Below are positions 1 through 10,399 of a stretch of DNA of 64,000 nucleotides, piece by piece (within the stretch, counting starts at the first letter, position 1; every line of letters begins with the position of its first letter). The DNA comes from Eleusine coracana subsp. coracana. Taxonomy: Eukaryota > Streptophyta > Magnoliopsida > Poales > Poaceae. A program made the position numbers and the translations under genes. The stretch is from NCBI GenBank assembly GCA_032690845.1, contig CM064432.1, forward strand, positions 57,968,071 through 58,032,070, in the 5' to 3' direction. Below the pieces are notes generated by a model. The model was not told where the DNA came from, ran no database searches, and saw only the letters and a program-made list of their open reading frames with translations.

Positions 1-35
1 AAATGCAATCCATCTTAAGGACAACGTGCCCCATC

Positions 36-691
36 AACATTTGGAAGGTGTCACTTTAAAGGTGTCACCTTAACCAAAGACAACTTAGCGAGAAGAAATT
101 GGAACGGAAGGACTAATTGTTCCTTCTGTGATCTTAGTGAGAGCATTCAATATCTGTTTTTTGAATATAGTATGGCTAAGTTCATTTGGAGAATTATATG
201 TGTCTCCTTAAACATTAGTCCTCCTGTTAACTTTCAACATTTGTTGTTTGACTGGTTAGGGAAAACTGAGTACAAACTCAAAAAACTGATTTGGTGTGGG
301 GTATCGGGTTTATGTTGGGCATTATGGCTATGTCGGAATAATGTGGTGTTTGACAAAACATCAATTCCTTCTCCATTACAGGCGATCTTCAGGGGAACCT
401 ATTGGGTGAGACTATGGTCAATACTACAGAAGGAGGAGAACCGCCAGGTGCTGCAAACGGCATGTCGATTGATTGAGACGGTGGCCATGGCGGTGTTCGC
501 TATCAATGGATGGCGTTTTTCAAATCGTCTTACTTATTAGTTCTAGAATAATGGTTAGTAACTATGTGTTTATCATACCATGGTGTACGGTCTGGACTTT
601 CGTTTCTTTCATATTGTTGAACTTGGGCTGCATGTATCGGTCGTTGCAGAGGCCGGAATATTAATCGATATATTCCCTTTTCTAAAAAAAA
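36..691 (+). mobile_element. 5'-truncated LINE (non-LTR retrotransposon), 3' end only
   Basis: An open frame through 540 (ATG-to-stop part 172-540) encodes the end of a plant LINE ORF2. It starts with an LTKDNLARRNW-type segment and a C-x2-C zinc-binding motif of the zf-RVT type, followed by the usual Trp/Leu-rich tail with WLCRNN. The 3' end is an A-run at 684-693. Flanking 19-bp direct repeats at 17-35 and 692-710 differ at one base and are the target-site duplication. The reverse transcriptase domain is missing, so it cannot move by itself. The same insertion is present in the inverted arm. Confidence 0.88.
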
Positions 692-985
692 AAGGACAAC
701 GCGCCCCATCTTGTTCTCCGGTGTAGGCAATGGCCATAATCAGATAAAGTGATAAAACAGCTCAGCTGGATAAACTCCACCATCAGGGTTCTGACTGTCG
801 TAGCCTGTGTTAGCGGCTAATTCAGGCAGAGTCACCATCCGTTTGTCTCCGTATGCAAAAAAAAAAAAAAAAAAAAAGGTGTTGATGACTTACTGATTCT
901 TCAGTTCATCGCCATACCAATGTCACGAAAGTTATATTTGGTTTTACCTTCTTTCTAATGCAACTACTGTTTAATTATAGTAGAG

Positions 986-1203
986 TAGGTAATGGGTGCA
1001 CAACCATAGCATTGGCGGTGGTAAATTTCTAACATTTTATAACAGAGCACTGTAGTGTATTCTCTCGTGCCTGCACCTCTACGTAAACCAAATTAGAGTC
1101 CAGAGTGATCACACGTGATTAACTTGAAAAATTCATGAAACAGATGAGTCAGCAACGTGTTTAGTCTGAGTGGAATTGTTTCAACGTATATCTGAAAATA
1201 AAG
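986..1203 (-). pseudogene. P450 promoter fused to C-terminal stub (left copy)
   Basis: This is the mirror of 53925-54142. On the - strand, DNA homologous to the upstream region of the P450 at 22022 runs into a TATA-like stretch. It then joins directly to about 40 bases matching the last codons of the P450s (EKFTTAN-type, about 986-1027). Everything between the TATA region and the last ~20 codons is deleted. No function is expected. Confidence 0.7.
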
Positions 1204-2651
1204 AAAATCTAACGCATTTTGGAAAACTACATAAAATTTTGTGCTAAGGCTACTCCCAATAGACATTTTATTTTAATTAAATAGTGATGTTGTAATGAAT
1301 TGATAACGAGAGATGCAAAGTGGTTAGGGTAGTTAACATAATAGACGAAACCATGTGCTTTGTTTCTAATATAACATATGTCTTTAATGTATCTATATAC
1401 GTTTTGTCAAGAAATGGAGTTCGTGTTGGCACTCAAAACCTAAAAAATATCATGTTAAGTAGAGAGTAAATAAAACAAATTAACTACCACCATCATCACA
1501 TACACATTAGTCAAACAATAAATCTATATTTTTAAAGTTACCCATTATTAATAGTATAAAAAATGTTGAAAATACCAAATTATGAATACTTCTAATACAT
1601 GCATCATTTCAAGAAACATTCCAACAAACAAACTTGGATCTTTATAAATAACGTGCATCCATGTTAAGAAATATAATATTTATCCTCCGATACTATATGT
1701 AACATAATACCATGTAAGTTTATGGAATAAAATATCCTACCTCCTTCGGACAATTACTTTCAATTGCAAACTAAAGGGTTATAGCTCTATTTTAACAAGT
1801 AGCACCTCATTGTCATAAATTTACACATAAAGCTTTCTAAATATATCAAATAGATCTAAGTTGCAAAACAACAATCATGCAAGTATTTGGGTCTGCCATT
1901 TTCCACTCTACGATATCCATGGGCATGGCCACTCGTTGCAACAATTCCTTGTTCCAAGACAACATTAATTGATCTTCCCATAATCACAAAAAGTCCATAG
2001 AAAAAAAGGATTGAATAATTCTTGAGGTAAATGGTAAAAAACTCAGAGCAATAATCTGGACTCAGGTGTGTGCCTCCTAACTCCTAAGAAAGCATGATCC
2101 CCATTAATTAGCAGTGCCTCACATATTCTTAAATGGAGAAGTGGAGATAGATGTGTTCTTAGGCTGGGCGGAAGAAACCATGATAACCTACTAAATACAA
2201 ACAAAACGATGTAAATCGTGAGTTTTTCAAATAACAACCACCCATGAACTCCCACCGCCTTGCCAAGGCCCCCCCCCCCCCCCCGCCCCCAACCAATCCC
2301 GAATTGGTGAATCATCATCTCGTGAACACCCTTAGGTGGCCTCAAGATGTGTTCTTTGGAATTACAACTGAGTAAATCTAAATAAAAAGACATGCAATCG
2401 CCACACAAACTCACACCGCTATGGCACCCAACCAAGCCGTCGTGTTTTTGTACTATCCTTCCAGATTAATTGATGCCCAAACTTGTGCTGCCTTGCCATG
2501 GCTTTCACATACCGTGTTCTTCGGAGAAAAACAAATAACAACTGAGTAAATCATGAAAAAAAACAATGCAAATACGATGATGGTGTATCTCTTTTCCTAT
2601 TTGCCCTAGAACCTCTAGATTGGTCAACCGGTGAACTTACCTTACTGTCCT

Positions 2652-3066
2652 TGATAATGCGGACGATGTGGATCGCAGCGAGGCTTTGAGGGGAGAAGAC
2701 ATGCGAGGCCACGATGCCGCGTGCAAGATCTTCCAAAGCGGGTCCGAGATGGGCATCCACACCACGGACCGCAACGTGAACCCGAGGGTGTTGATGGTGT
2801 CCGGGACAGCATGTGCAGCGACGCGCCGGTTGTGCTTGATGAAGGCCTCCCACGCCGCGTCATGAGATGATGAGAAGAGAAGGTGAGGCACGAGGCCGTG
2901 GACACGAGCGAGGCGAGCGAGCGTGTGGTGGAGGTTGCCATTGCACAGGTTCAGAAAGGTTGCCTATGAGCGGGAGCGGCCGAGGGCCGGGCGGCCGGCG
3001 TACAGAGCGCCCTCTCATGTTTTTCAGGTAGTAAAGTAGCGTGGCCACGAGGGTGGCACATAGCAA
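2652..3066 (-). pseudogene. P450 N-terminal fragment (CYP76-like), broken
   Basis: On the - strand the sequence encodes a membrane-anchor-like LVATLLYYL, the proline hinge PPGPRPLPLIGNL and, in shifted frames, NLHHTLARLARVHG, DAAWEAF, the SRS1 region and SPQSLAAI. At least two frameshifts and a short deletion separate these blocks. The fragment ends abruptly at the border of the inverted duplication near 2652. Its start is cut by a hAT-like insertion at 3068. The SRS1-region residues (DTINTLGF, WMPISDPLWK) are closest to those of the intact gene at 61407. Confidence 0.85.
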
Positions 3067-3067
3067 C

Positions 3068-3731
3068 TAGGGATAAAAGCAAAAATGGTAATAATCAATT
3101 TACCGATGCTCGTTTTCGTATTTTATCGACCGCAATACGCGGAAATAATATTTCAAAGAAGTGGAAGTAAAAATGATAGTATTCATAGAAGTGATAACAA
3201 AAACAATTTTAAAGTCTTCCGATCGTTTCCGTAAATTTCCATTTTAACGTGGAAATAACCGTAGAGTAATGTAGGTAATTACCGTATTTAGTATTTTTAT
3301 TATAGCAAATCTCTCTAGAAGGCAAGTGATTCTTCTAGACTAAAACAAATTATAAGTTTCTCAATATAATTTTATCTACTTTCTATTTTTGCAAATGCAA
3401 TTTTTCATACATGTACATATAATTATTCAATAATCAATATGCTATAGCCAATTTATCATAGTTCTTGTGCCGTCATTGAGACGTAAATATTACACCTTCA
3501 ATTTTCCTATTTTATCAATGTCATACTTCATGATTCATATTTTCGATTATTAATACCGATTCCCGATCGATACCGTCTGTTTTAGTTACAATAATATCAT
3601 TTCCAACTTTATCAAAATACCGGTACCATATTTATTTCCATCAATACTGTTATTGATTTTACTTTAAAAAAAATATAAAAGCAAAAATAATTGAGCATTT
3701 TTCCAATCGTTTCTGACCGCTTTCATCCCTA
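3068..3731. mobile_element. Non-autonomous hAT-like element, 664 bp
   Basis: The ends are inverted: TAGGGATAAAAGC at the left, and TAGGGATGAAAGC when the right end is read on the other strand. Flanking 8-bp sequences, atagcaac and ataacaat, match at 6 of 8 positions, as expected for an aged hAT target duplication. The interior is AT-rich with CGGTA/TACCG motifs and has no coding frame. It lies within the N-terminal codons of the P450 fragment at 2652-3066. Confidence 0.7.
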
Positions 3732-3749
3732 ATAACAATCACAGTGGCT

Positions 3750-3994
3750 TAGACCAGAGCGGTTGTGGCGGGCATATCTGTGGCCTAGGCCAGAGCGGTT
3801 GTGGCGTTTTTTTTTTAATTAATGTATTTTTTAAGGAGCGGTTGTGGCGTTGTACCTGAGTGCTTGCTTAGTAGTCGTAGTTCTCGTATTCCACATCTGC
3901 AACGCTACGTCCACAGGAGTCCCAATTTTTTTGTGGGGACTAAGTGTCCAGTAGTACAGAATTCTGCAGACCAGTAGTACAGAATTCTGCAGAC
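3750..3994. repeat. Short direct repeats
   Basis: The motif gagcggttgtggcg occurs three times (about 3757, 3794 and 3837). Further right a 22-bp unit, ccagtagtacagaattctgc plus two bases, is duplicated head to tail at 3949 and 3971. There is no coding potential. Confidence 0.7.
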
Positions 3995-4603
3995 CCGACG
4001 TGAGGTACTGGAAAGTTCGTAAAACATGTCAGTCGGTAATGTGCAGGATCCGCAAATCCGGCCGTAATTGTTTGGAAAATGGTCCCGCTCATGACGCAGA
4101 GAGTCCGTAAAACTACAGAGCCGTAGCCGTACACTGCTCAGTGCTCACTGATTTTAGCATCATAGAGTAATTTGTAAAATGGATCCGCACATGCCACATG
4201 TTTCGGGTTCACAATGCGAAATTGCGAATATTCGCAGTGGCAAAGTGGCAGAGCTTGGCATACTTATCATCATTGTTGTCTTAATCCCACACAGTCACTA
4301 TTGTTAACGCTGCTGATACCGTCGTATCCTGTTAGAGGCCTGAGTTTTCAACGCGGGCGGCCAGCACCCTTTGTCTCCAGGGAGTTCCGGACACGCGTCG
4401 TCCCAGCGGAAAGGCACGCGTTGCCGTCGGCGTGTGGGCAAGCATCTACAACCTTCCACTCCGTAGCCACAGAACCAAAGCGCAGGTTCCCTTGCTCCCA
4501 CCCCCACTGGCTTGTTAAAGCGCGCGCACTGAGCTCGCCGTTTCTGTGACAGCGATTTTGAGATTCCTATCGGGAGAAGGAGAATATACATATTCACATC
4601 TTC

Positions 4604-4999
4604 ATGGACGAGGCATCGGGAGACCTCCAGTGGCAGCAGGGGTGGCTAGCCGTCGGCATGCCGCCTGGGCCGGTGCTCGTGCTTTCCAGCATCGTCACTT
4701 TCTTCCTCTACCTGACGTGGCAGATCGAGGACTACGAGGAGCAGCTGCGCCGGCGCACAGAGGCCGGGTTCTTCGTGCTCATGGTGCTGGGCCTCCTCGC
4801 GCTCGCCGTGCTCGCACACCACGCGCTGATCGACGGTGAAGGGAGGTTCGCCATACCGATCTCGTGGTGGCGAGGCGGCGGCGCGTCAGACGGTGGCACG
4901 TCGCCGTGGGTTGTCGCGGCGGTGGTGGCGCTGCTGCTGGTGCTGGCGTCGCACAAGCCGTCGTTCCATCTGTTCCGGACGCCGTTCCAGCCCAAGTAG
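4604..4999 (+). CDS. Small plant-specific membrane protein, 131 aa
   Basis: A single-exon frame starts at the ATG at 4604 and ends TAG at 4999. Three hydrophobic segments are visible: about residues 18-40 (PGPVLVLSSIVTFFLYL), 54-74 (GFFVLMVLGLLALAVLA) and 101-117 (PWVVAAVVALLLVLAS). A charged DYEEQLRRR stretch lies between the first two and a short basic tail ends the protein. This layout resembles a family of small uncharacterised plant transmembrane proteins with a YEEQLRRR motif. That is from memory and no biochemical role is known to me. Codon use is GC-rich like the P450s. The nearest neighbours are repeats, so context gives no clue to function. Confidence 0.75.
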   Translation: MDEASGDLQWQQGWLAVGMPPGPVLVLSSIVTFFLYLTWQIEDYEEQLRRRTEAGFFVLMVLGLLALAVLAHHALIDGEGRFAIPISWWRGGGASDGGTSPWVVAAVVALLLVLASHKPSFHLFRTPFQPK

Positions 5000-6024
5000 G
5001 CAGTGTTCTTACTCCCATGTCGCTGGTGGTATGATCTAGATGTGCTGGTCCCTTCAGGACCTAATTACGCATAACATTTCATCTTCTGTACTCCTAATTT
5101 TTCAGATTAGCATGGTACAAGTTTCATATTACACCTTTGTCCGCGACTGAAGATGGGACAAGGTCACACGCATAGATCAAGAGGCGGAACTTATTATCAG
5201 TAGATTACCATAGAGGATAAAAAAGTACTAATAAAACAATAAGAATAGAGGTGACATATTTCTTCTAGCGAAATTACAAAGAAGTATCTTTTTAACTATT
5301 TATTATAAGGTTCAAATTCGATTAAGGAACTCACATAGATTAGAAAATCTTCTTTTAAAAGATGAGTATGGTTTAATAAACGTTGTACAACAAAACCGTA
5401 TATAATGAATATGAAAAAAAGTTTCAGCATCTAAAGTGGCTGCGGGGCAAACCAGCGAAAAAGTTAGATGGTGGATTCATAAATTCACTACAGAAAATAA
5501 CGAGAAAGTACTAGTTTGAACTCGTCTCAACGGGAAGCGGCCAGGCGGGTGAGCCAAAGATGAGCTATGAGCTGAAACGTAGCTTTAAGAAATTTTAGTT
5601 CACAAACATGAATTATATATACCACTATATTCGTGATATTCAACTTTTACGAGATATGACAACTCTAAAATGCACGTTAAACACAAGGTTAAACACAAGA
5701 AACAAAGAAGTTTACAGTATCATTATTCTAAAAACAGCGGTAGTTATCAAATATTGATAGCAAAATTCCTCAGGATATCTGGTCTTAAATTATAAAGAGG
5801 CCTTTCAGTTGCACCACAAGCCAAGTAACCGGATCAATCATGTAACAGCGCGTTTCAATTGGGAAGAAAAAAGAAACGGGTAGTCACCCATTACATAGAA
5901 CAGTCATACCTTCCAAGCATGAATAGACGATAGTAATCCAGTTGGATGCCTGATACACAAATGGCAGCAGAGAACCAGATTCTAGCAAAAATGATGATAG
6001 CAGTCTACGGTTTTGCTTAAGTAG
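5000..6024. other. AT-rich intergenic DNA, nothing recognised
   Basis: I see no credible coding frame, no clear terminal repeats and no RNA gene. The 3' part, from about 5850, probably belongs with the RPS20 fragment that follows, as its 3' untranslated DNA. Confidence 0.5.
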
Positions 6025-6175
6025 TTAGACATCAGCAATGGTCACCTCAACCTCAACACCAGGCTCGATCGTGATGGAGGTGATCTGCTTCACCACCTCA
6101 GGGGAACTGATGAGGTCAATCACTCGCTTGTGAATGCGGAACTAAAACCGGTCGTCCGGTCCCATGTGTTCGTTC
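6025..6175 (-). pseudogene. RPS20: 40S ribosomal protein S20 (uS10) last exon, broken
   Basis: The - strand encodes the conserved uS10 C-terminus: TNTWDR, then FRIHKRVIDLISSPEVV, KQITSITIEPGVEVEV and TIADV before a TAA. Two lesions are visible. An 8-bp insertion after the WDR codons shifts the frame, and a Glu codon after the Phe has become TAG. The 5' edge coincides with an AG splice acceptor at the position where plant RPS20 genes start their last exon. This is therefore a DNA-level fragment with intron sequence, not a processed copy. No earlier exons are visible upstream. Confidence 0.85.
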
Positions 6176-6616
6176 CTTGTAATCAGAGCAGATGGCATCC
6201 ATAAATTAGAAAAAGTAAATTTCCTGGGTCAGCATTACAACTCAAAATCCCCATAACATCACTTCAAACTAAGTTAATGACTGTTTATAATCACCATGGC
6301 CCCAATGGTCACCGTCGCGAGATTACTTCACGTTGTCATAGCAGAGCGAACGGCGTCACTGGCTTCGCCCAGTCGCACTGCTAGTTTTAACTTAGTTTAG
6401 GGCGAGGGCACATTCTGGTCCTGATCATCACGGGCACCAGCTCCAGCACATCCTAAAACTGAAGCAGCCATCTTCCAATTCGATGGCGGCGCCGTTCTCT
6501 CTTCCAATGTTATGGTAGATATTGTACACGTGCGTGGGTGCGCGCATGTCTCGACCGACGGTTGAGGATTGCCGATGTTTATGAACTGCTTAGAGCAATT
6601 TCACTTAGACTCTTAA

Positions 6617-6880
6617 GGTCCTATTTGGATCCAGTTGAGATTCTTAAAATCTGATTTTAATTTTAAGATTTTAGAATCCAGATTCTAAATAAAATTTATG
6701 GTGGCGGTTGAATATCGATCAGATTTTTAAAATCTATTTCTAGCTAGGCATAACTAGATTATAAGATTCTTAAAATCTGTGACTCTAGATTTTAGAATCT
6801 AAAAAAAATTTGTCCTATTTAAAGGGCTCACAAATTTTAGAATCTGAATTCTTAAAATCTCAGTGGATCCAAACAGGATC
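6617..6880. mobile_element. Tourist-like MITE (PIF/Harbinger), 264 bp
   Basis: The terminal inverted repeats are GGTCCTATTTGGATCCA at the left and GATCCTGTTTGGATCCA at the right on the opposite strand. A TAA duplication flanks it at 6614-6616 and 6881-6883, typical of PIF/Harbinger elements. The interior is rich in self-complementary AATCTTAAAATCT-type sequence, so single strands would form a long hairpin. Confidence 0.85.
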
Positions 6881-7469
6881 TAAAGAGACCCCTACTCTAT
6901 TTTTTAAAAATCCGATCAAAAAATTAAACTCCAGCAGCCCATCCCCTTCCGCCCACCCATGCTCCTAGCAAAAGAAAGAGATCTCAATGGTGGATCACAC
7001 TATTTTTTTAGTTTTTCTTTTTTTACTCTCCTTTTCTTTCTCTCTCTTGAGCCGACACATCTGCCTGACACCGCTCTTCCGCGGCCTCCGTCGCAGCCCC
7101 TCGTCGGACCTCCAATAGCTCCTCTTGCTGTCGTGGCCCCTCGTCGTACCTCCAGCAGCTCCTCCTGTAGGCCTGTTGAAACGGCTAATAGATCTATTTA
7201 GCCACCATTGTCGGCTCGTTGATGTCAGTAAAAGCCACTAGGGGTAAATACCAGCCATGACAGATTAATAAAATCAACAAGAACAACAACTGATTTTAGA
7301 GGCCGCTGATATCAGTAGGAGCCACAAGTACAACCGGTATCTATTTTCAGTGACTTAGATGATGTCTGTAAAAATTGCCATTGGTATTTTCAGTTACAGG
7401 TATTTTTTATGATTTGAATCACCTCTTAGTGGCTTTTTTTGGCCACTGTCACTAGAAGAAAATGTTTAG

Positions 7470-8345
7470 AGTGACTCCAACAGTCAAGAGACATTTTGGA
7501 GAGACAAACATCATTTGCCAGACATGAATAGTGAAGTGAAGATGCAATTTTTAGATACAACTCCAACAGCGAATAGACAAATGGATCTCCTAGCACCGGG
7601 AGCACTCGCCCTCGCCCTGCGAATAGACAAATGGATCTCCAACAGTCGGACCTCCGCGCGAGCCTCCATGGTGGCCTCCGCGACGCCGCCCCTATTCAAC
7701 GTCCTATGCAGCTTCGCCAACGCCCCCGTGCGACCCCACCGCCACCTCCAACGTTCGCGCTGACGGCCCCACCTCCCCGGGCGAGCGCCCTGCACGCGCC
7801 GGCGGCCCACCTCCTCGCCTCCCCGCGCGAGCGCCCTTCACGTGCCAGCCACCTCGGCGACCACAAGTGCCAGGATCTGCTCAGTCCCTGGCTGCTGGTG
7901 ATGGGGCTCCTCGCCAACTGCGTGCGTGGCCGCGAACGAGCTCCTCATCGTTGCCGACAACCCGACGACATCCTCTACCGCATCGTCTCCCGCCTCGCCG
8001 CCAAGGACGGCGCTCGCAACGCCGCTCGTTCCCCACGCTGGCCATCTCGCAGGCCATGTGGAGCGCCGCGCTTGTCGCGCACCCGGGCACGTTCCCCTTC
8101 GTCAGCCGCTCTTCCACGCGCGTGCTCGCCTCCCCTCCCTTCCTTCTCGGCCATGATGCGGCTCCGCGACGTGCCGCCGCCACAGCGCGGTGACGCGCGG
8201 GGGCGACCTCCTCGCGTGTCCCTGCGAACCTTTCTCGCTCGCATAAGAATGCATCGGAGGAGAGAGGAAATGCAATTTTGACTCTCCTCTCTATCTAGAT
8301 GCAAAATGACTCCTCATTTGCATGCTCTTGTTGGAGATGGATGTA
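7470..8345. mobile_element. Possible Pack-type element carrying an F-box fragment
   Basis: A GC-rich core with codon-like composition (about 7600-8240) is bracketed by imperfect inverted sequences. On the left these include ctccaacag and catcatttgcc. The right end read on the other strand gives ctccaacaag and gagtcattttgc. Each half also has a gatgcaattt-like block. This is the structure expected of a small transposon that has picked up host exons. I could not define exact ends or a target duplication, so class and limits are uncertain. Confidence 0.4.
7950..8160 (+). pseudogene. F-box domain fragment
   Basis: In one frame the sequence reads PDDILYRIVSRLAAKDGARN followed by AARSPRW, which matches the N-terminal F-box helix-loop-helix of plant F-box/LRR or FBD proteins (LPDDLL-RIVSRLP-KDAART-L-RW pattern). 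After the RW the frame shifts, and the next frame gives MWSAALVAHPG, also F-box-protein-like. No initiator context, LRRs or FBD domain follow. Most likely a captured and degenerated gene piece. Confidence 0.65.
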
Positions 8346-8639
8346 TGGTATACAGTAATGTTTTGGGAGGTAAAAATATATTTGCATGTTATTATTAAAG
8401 TCAGTTTTAATATTACTAAAGGTCTATTTTATACTAATTTTTTCTTGAATCGGATTCAATTTAGATGCACAGTATATCTTGTTCCAGGCAAGCTTTAAGT
8501 GCTCGAGTACAAGCACTCATTTCAGCGCAGAGAGCAACTTACACAGTCCTCGCCATGACAGCCAGCCCTTCAATATTCACTTCTAGTCTAACTGGTGGTG
8601 GAGTCTAGTCAGTCTCACTTTTGCCGGACAAGGAATATG

Positions 8640-8946
8640 TTTCAGACTTCAGCAAACATAACAGTTACCTTACAAGATGGCAGATTTTGTTCGACGTTAT
8701 GATCTGCAATCTCTTCAGCATGCCACCAGGTCCATTGAAGCATTATGGTCTCCATTCTGTCTTCTTTTCGTGGCAACACAAACTGAACCATTCTCTAACT
8801 CGCTGGTAATTGAGCCAGTACTATCCTTATTGCCTCCAGCTGCATGCATAGCAATCCAACACCTCTTTTAACAGTTTACACTTCCAAAAAACAGTGACTT
8901 CCATCTTCATCCAGTCTCCAACATACAGAGCATCTTGTGTCCACAT
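8640..8946 (+). other. P450 upstream-region homology, part 1
   Basis: The stretch near 8865-8946 (acagtttacacttccaaaa, catcttcatccagtctccaa, acatacagag, atcttgtgtccac) matches the upstream DNA of the P450 at 30046 (29760-29835) and the spacer of the hairpin at 17080-17140. Its continuation is found after the hAT-like insertion, at 10090. This shows that an upstream region of an MDI-type P450 once lay here. Confidence 0.7.
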
Positions 8947-10081
8947 TAGTCCTGGGACTTGGGCCTGGCCAAATTGGTGCGGCCCATGGCATAGATGTTT
9001 GGCATGATCCAAGACCCAGCATGGCACAGAGGAGTTTCTGGTCATGCTGGCTCGACATGAGACGGGCCATGCCGTGCCTAGACTTTAGGCTTGACAGTAT
9101 GGCACGACACGATACAACACAAATATTTTATCCGTGCTCGAGCAGACACGACACGGATGCAGTCCAGCAGCACGCTAACGGTCCAAACACATAAAAGTGG
9201 CATGATATGACCCAGTTTGCATCAAGGTCAATTTTTTATTTTGATTCTTATTTGAAATTTAAAACTTATATAGATTTCACGTTTGTAATCCAAATGCAAT
9301 GATTTTATTTCTATAATCTCAGAAAAATATGCTCTCTCACTAGTAATCCTTTTCATCTTCTTGATTTAGTTCAATTATGCAATCACTCAACAACTCATTA
9401 ATAATCACTATTCAACATTCTCTTCAAATTTTTTTTTGAAAATCTTCAAAGAATTTGAAAATTTAAATGAAATTGTGTATTTGTTTATCTTCTATATAAC
9501 CCCTCACAGAAATTTTGTATAATTCTTTTCAAAACTCATATTCTTCTTTAAGTTTGAAATATTCTTCATTTATCCCAAAACCTCATACCTTCTATACTAT
9601 TTAGTAGAATTTGAACACACTTTAAAGCAAAAAAAATCCCCATAAATTGTGGAGATCGGTGTTGCCATGAAAAAACCCCACACCAAAATTGAGTTCAAAT
9701 TTCAATATATTTTTGAAGATAAAAAATACAAAATATATATTTCATTTGTTTTTTATTACACTTAAATTATAATAATTTTGAAATTCAAATTTGGTGGTCA
9801 CATGTAACATAGACTTAAGGAACTGATATAATTTTGGTGAATTTTATAAATATTTTGATCTACATAATATTACAAAAATAATGAGTTTAAATATTTAAAG
9901 TATGCCTTCTCTATGCTGAACATGTATTCACGAGGGGCATCTTCACTAAATATTTTCATTAGGCCGGCTTGAGCGGCACAGCCCGATGTGGCTCGACATG
10001 CTGCCAAGGCATGGCACGAGGTGGCCTGAAGCACGATAGGCTCGTACCGTGCCTGCCCGACACGGCTTGAGTCCCGGACTA
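8947..10081. mobile_element. Non-autonomous hAT-like element, 1,135 bp
   Basis: The left end is TAGTCCTGGGACTTGGGCC. The right end read on the other strand is TAGTCCGGGACTCAAGCC. Flanking 8-bp sequences gtccacat (8939-8946) and gtccacac (10082-10089) match at 7 of 8. The paralogous upstream DNA of the P450 at 30046 (about 29826) shows the uninterrupted site. Subterminal regions repeat ggcatggcacga-like and cacgacacg-like motifs in both orientations, and the middle is AT-rich without a transposase. Confidence 0.8.
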
Positions 10082-10089
10082 GTCCACAC

Positions 10090-10255
10090 CCATACCCCAT
10101 CTTACCATAACTGCAGCCAATTCATAGGATATCGACATTAGCTGTCTTAGCCTTTTACCTACTTCTCTTACTAGTTTTTTTGCACGTGCGACATGCACAT
10201 GCTATCCTCGCACTATGATATTTAATAAAAGTATATATCATTATTTAATAAAGGA
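10090..10255 (+). other. P450 upstream-region homology, part 2
   Basis: The sequence ataactgcagccaattca and ggatatcgac at 10107-10137 continues the alignment to 29885-29925, upstream of the P450 at 30046. It joins the segment before the hAT-like element to the P450 relic that follows. Confidence 0.6.
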
Positions 10256-10399
10256 TGCTATGGGCAATAACGGTTGCCATAGCGCTCACCATCTACTACC
10301 CGAGCACTCCAACACATGATCCATGCATCACTCGGAGGCCACCCAGCCCACAACCACTCCCTCTTATCGGCAATGACACCTGCGCGACAACCTCCACCA
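10256..10399 (+). pseudogene. P450 N-terminal relic (MDI-type)
   Basis: The nucleotides align with the first ~50 codons of the genes at 58967 and 30046. Blocks corresponding to the membrane anchor (gggcaataacg, ttgccatagcgctcaccatc, tactacc), the proline hinge (ccacccagcccacaacc) and the IGN segment (cttatcggcaatga) are recognisable, but several substitutions and frameshifts destroy the frame. The relic stops at a TGTTGG sequence that looks like the left end of an LTR (10400). Confidence 0.75.

Larger units (their letters stand above)
1..2657. repeat. Left arm of 2.66-kb inverted duplication
   Basis: Read on the opposite strand this segment matches 52472-55127 almost base for base. Position x corresponds to 55128-x with a drift of only 1-2 bases, caused by homopolymer runs. 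Landmarks at matching places are the LINE fragment, a poly(A) run near 860, and a poly(C) run near 2275. I found only isolated mismatches. Homology stops at about 2657, inside a P450 fragment on the left and in unrelated DNA on the right. The left end is cut by the window, so the arm may be longer. The near identity implies a recent event. Confidence 0.93.

Noticed and set aside
7200..7470. Possible CACTA terminus (cactagaagaaaatg near 7455) with repeated ccac/atcagta motifs
   Set aside because: Only one candidate end, in an orientation that does not agree with the repeated motifs on its left; too weak to call.
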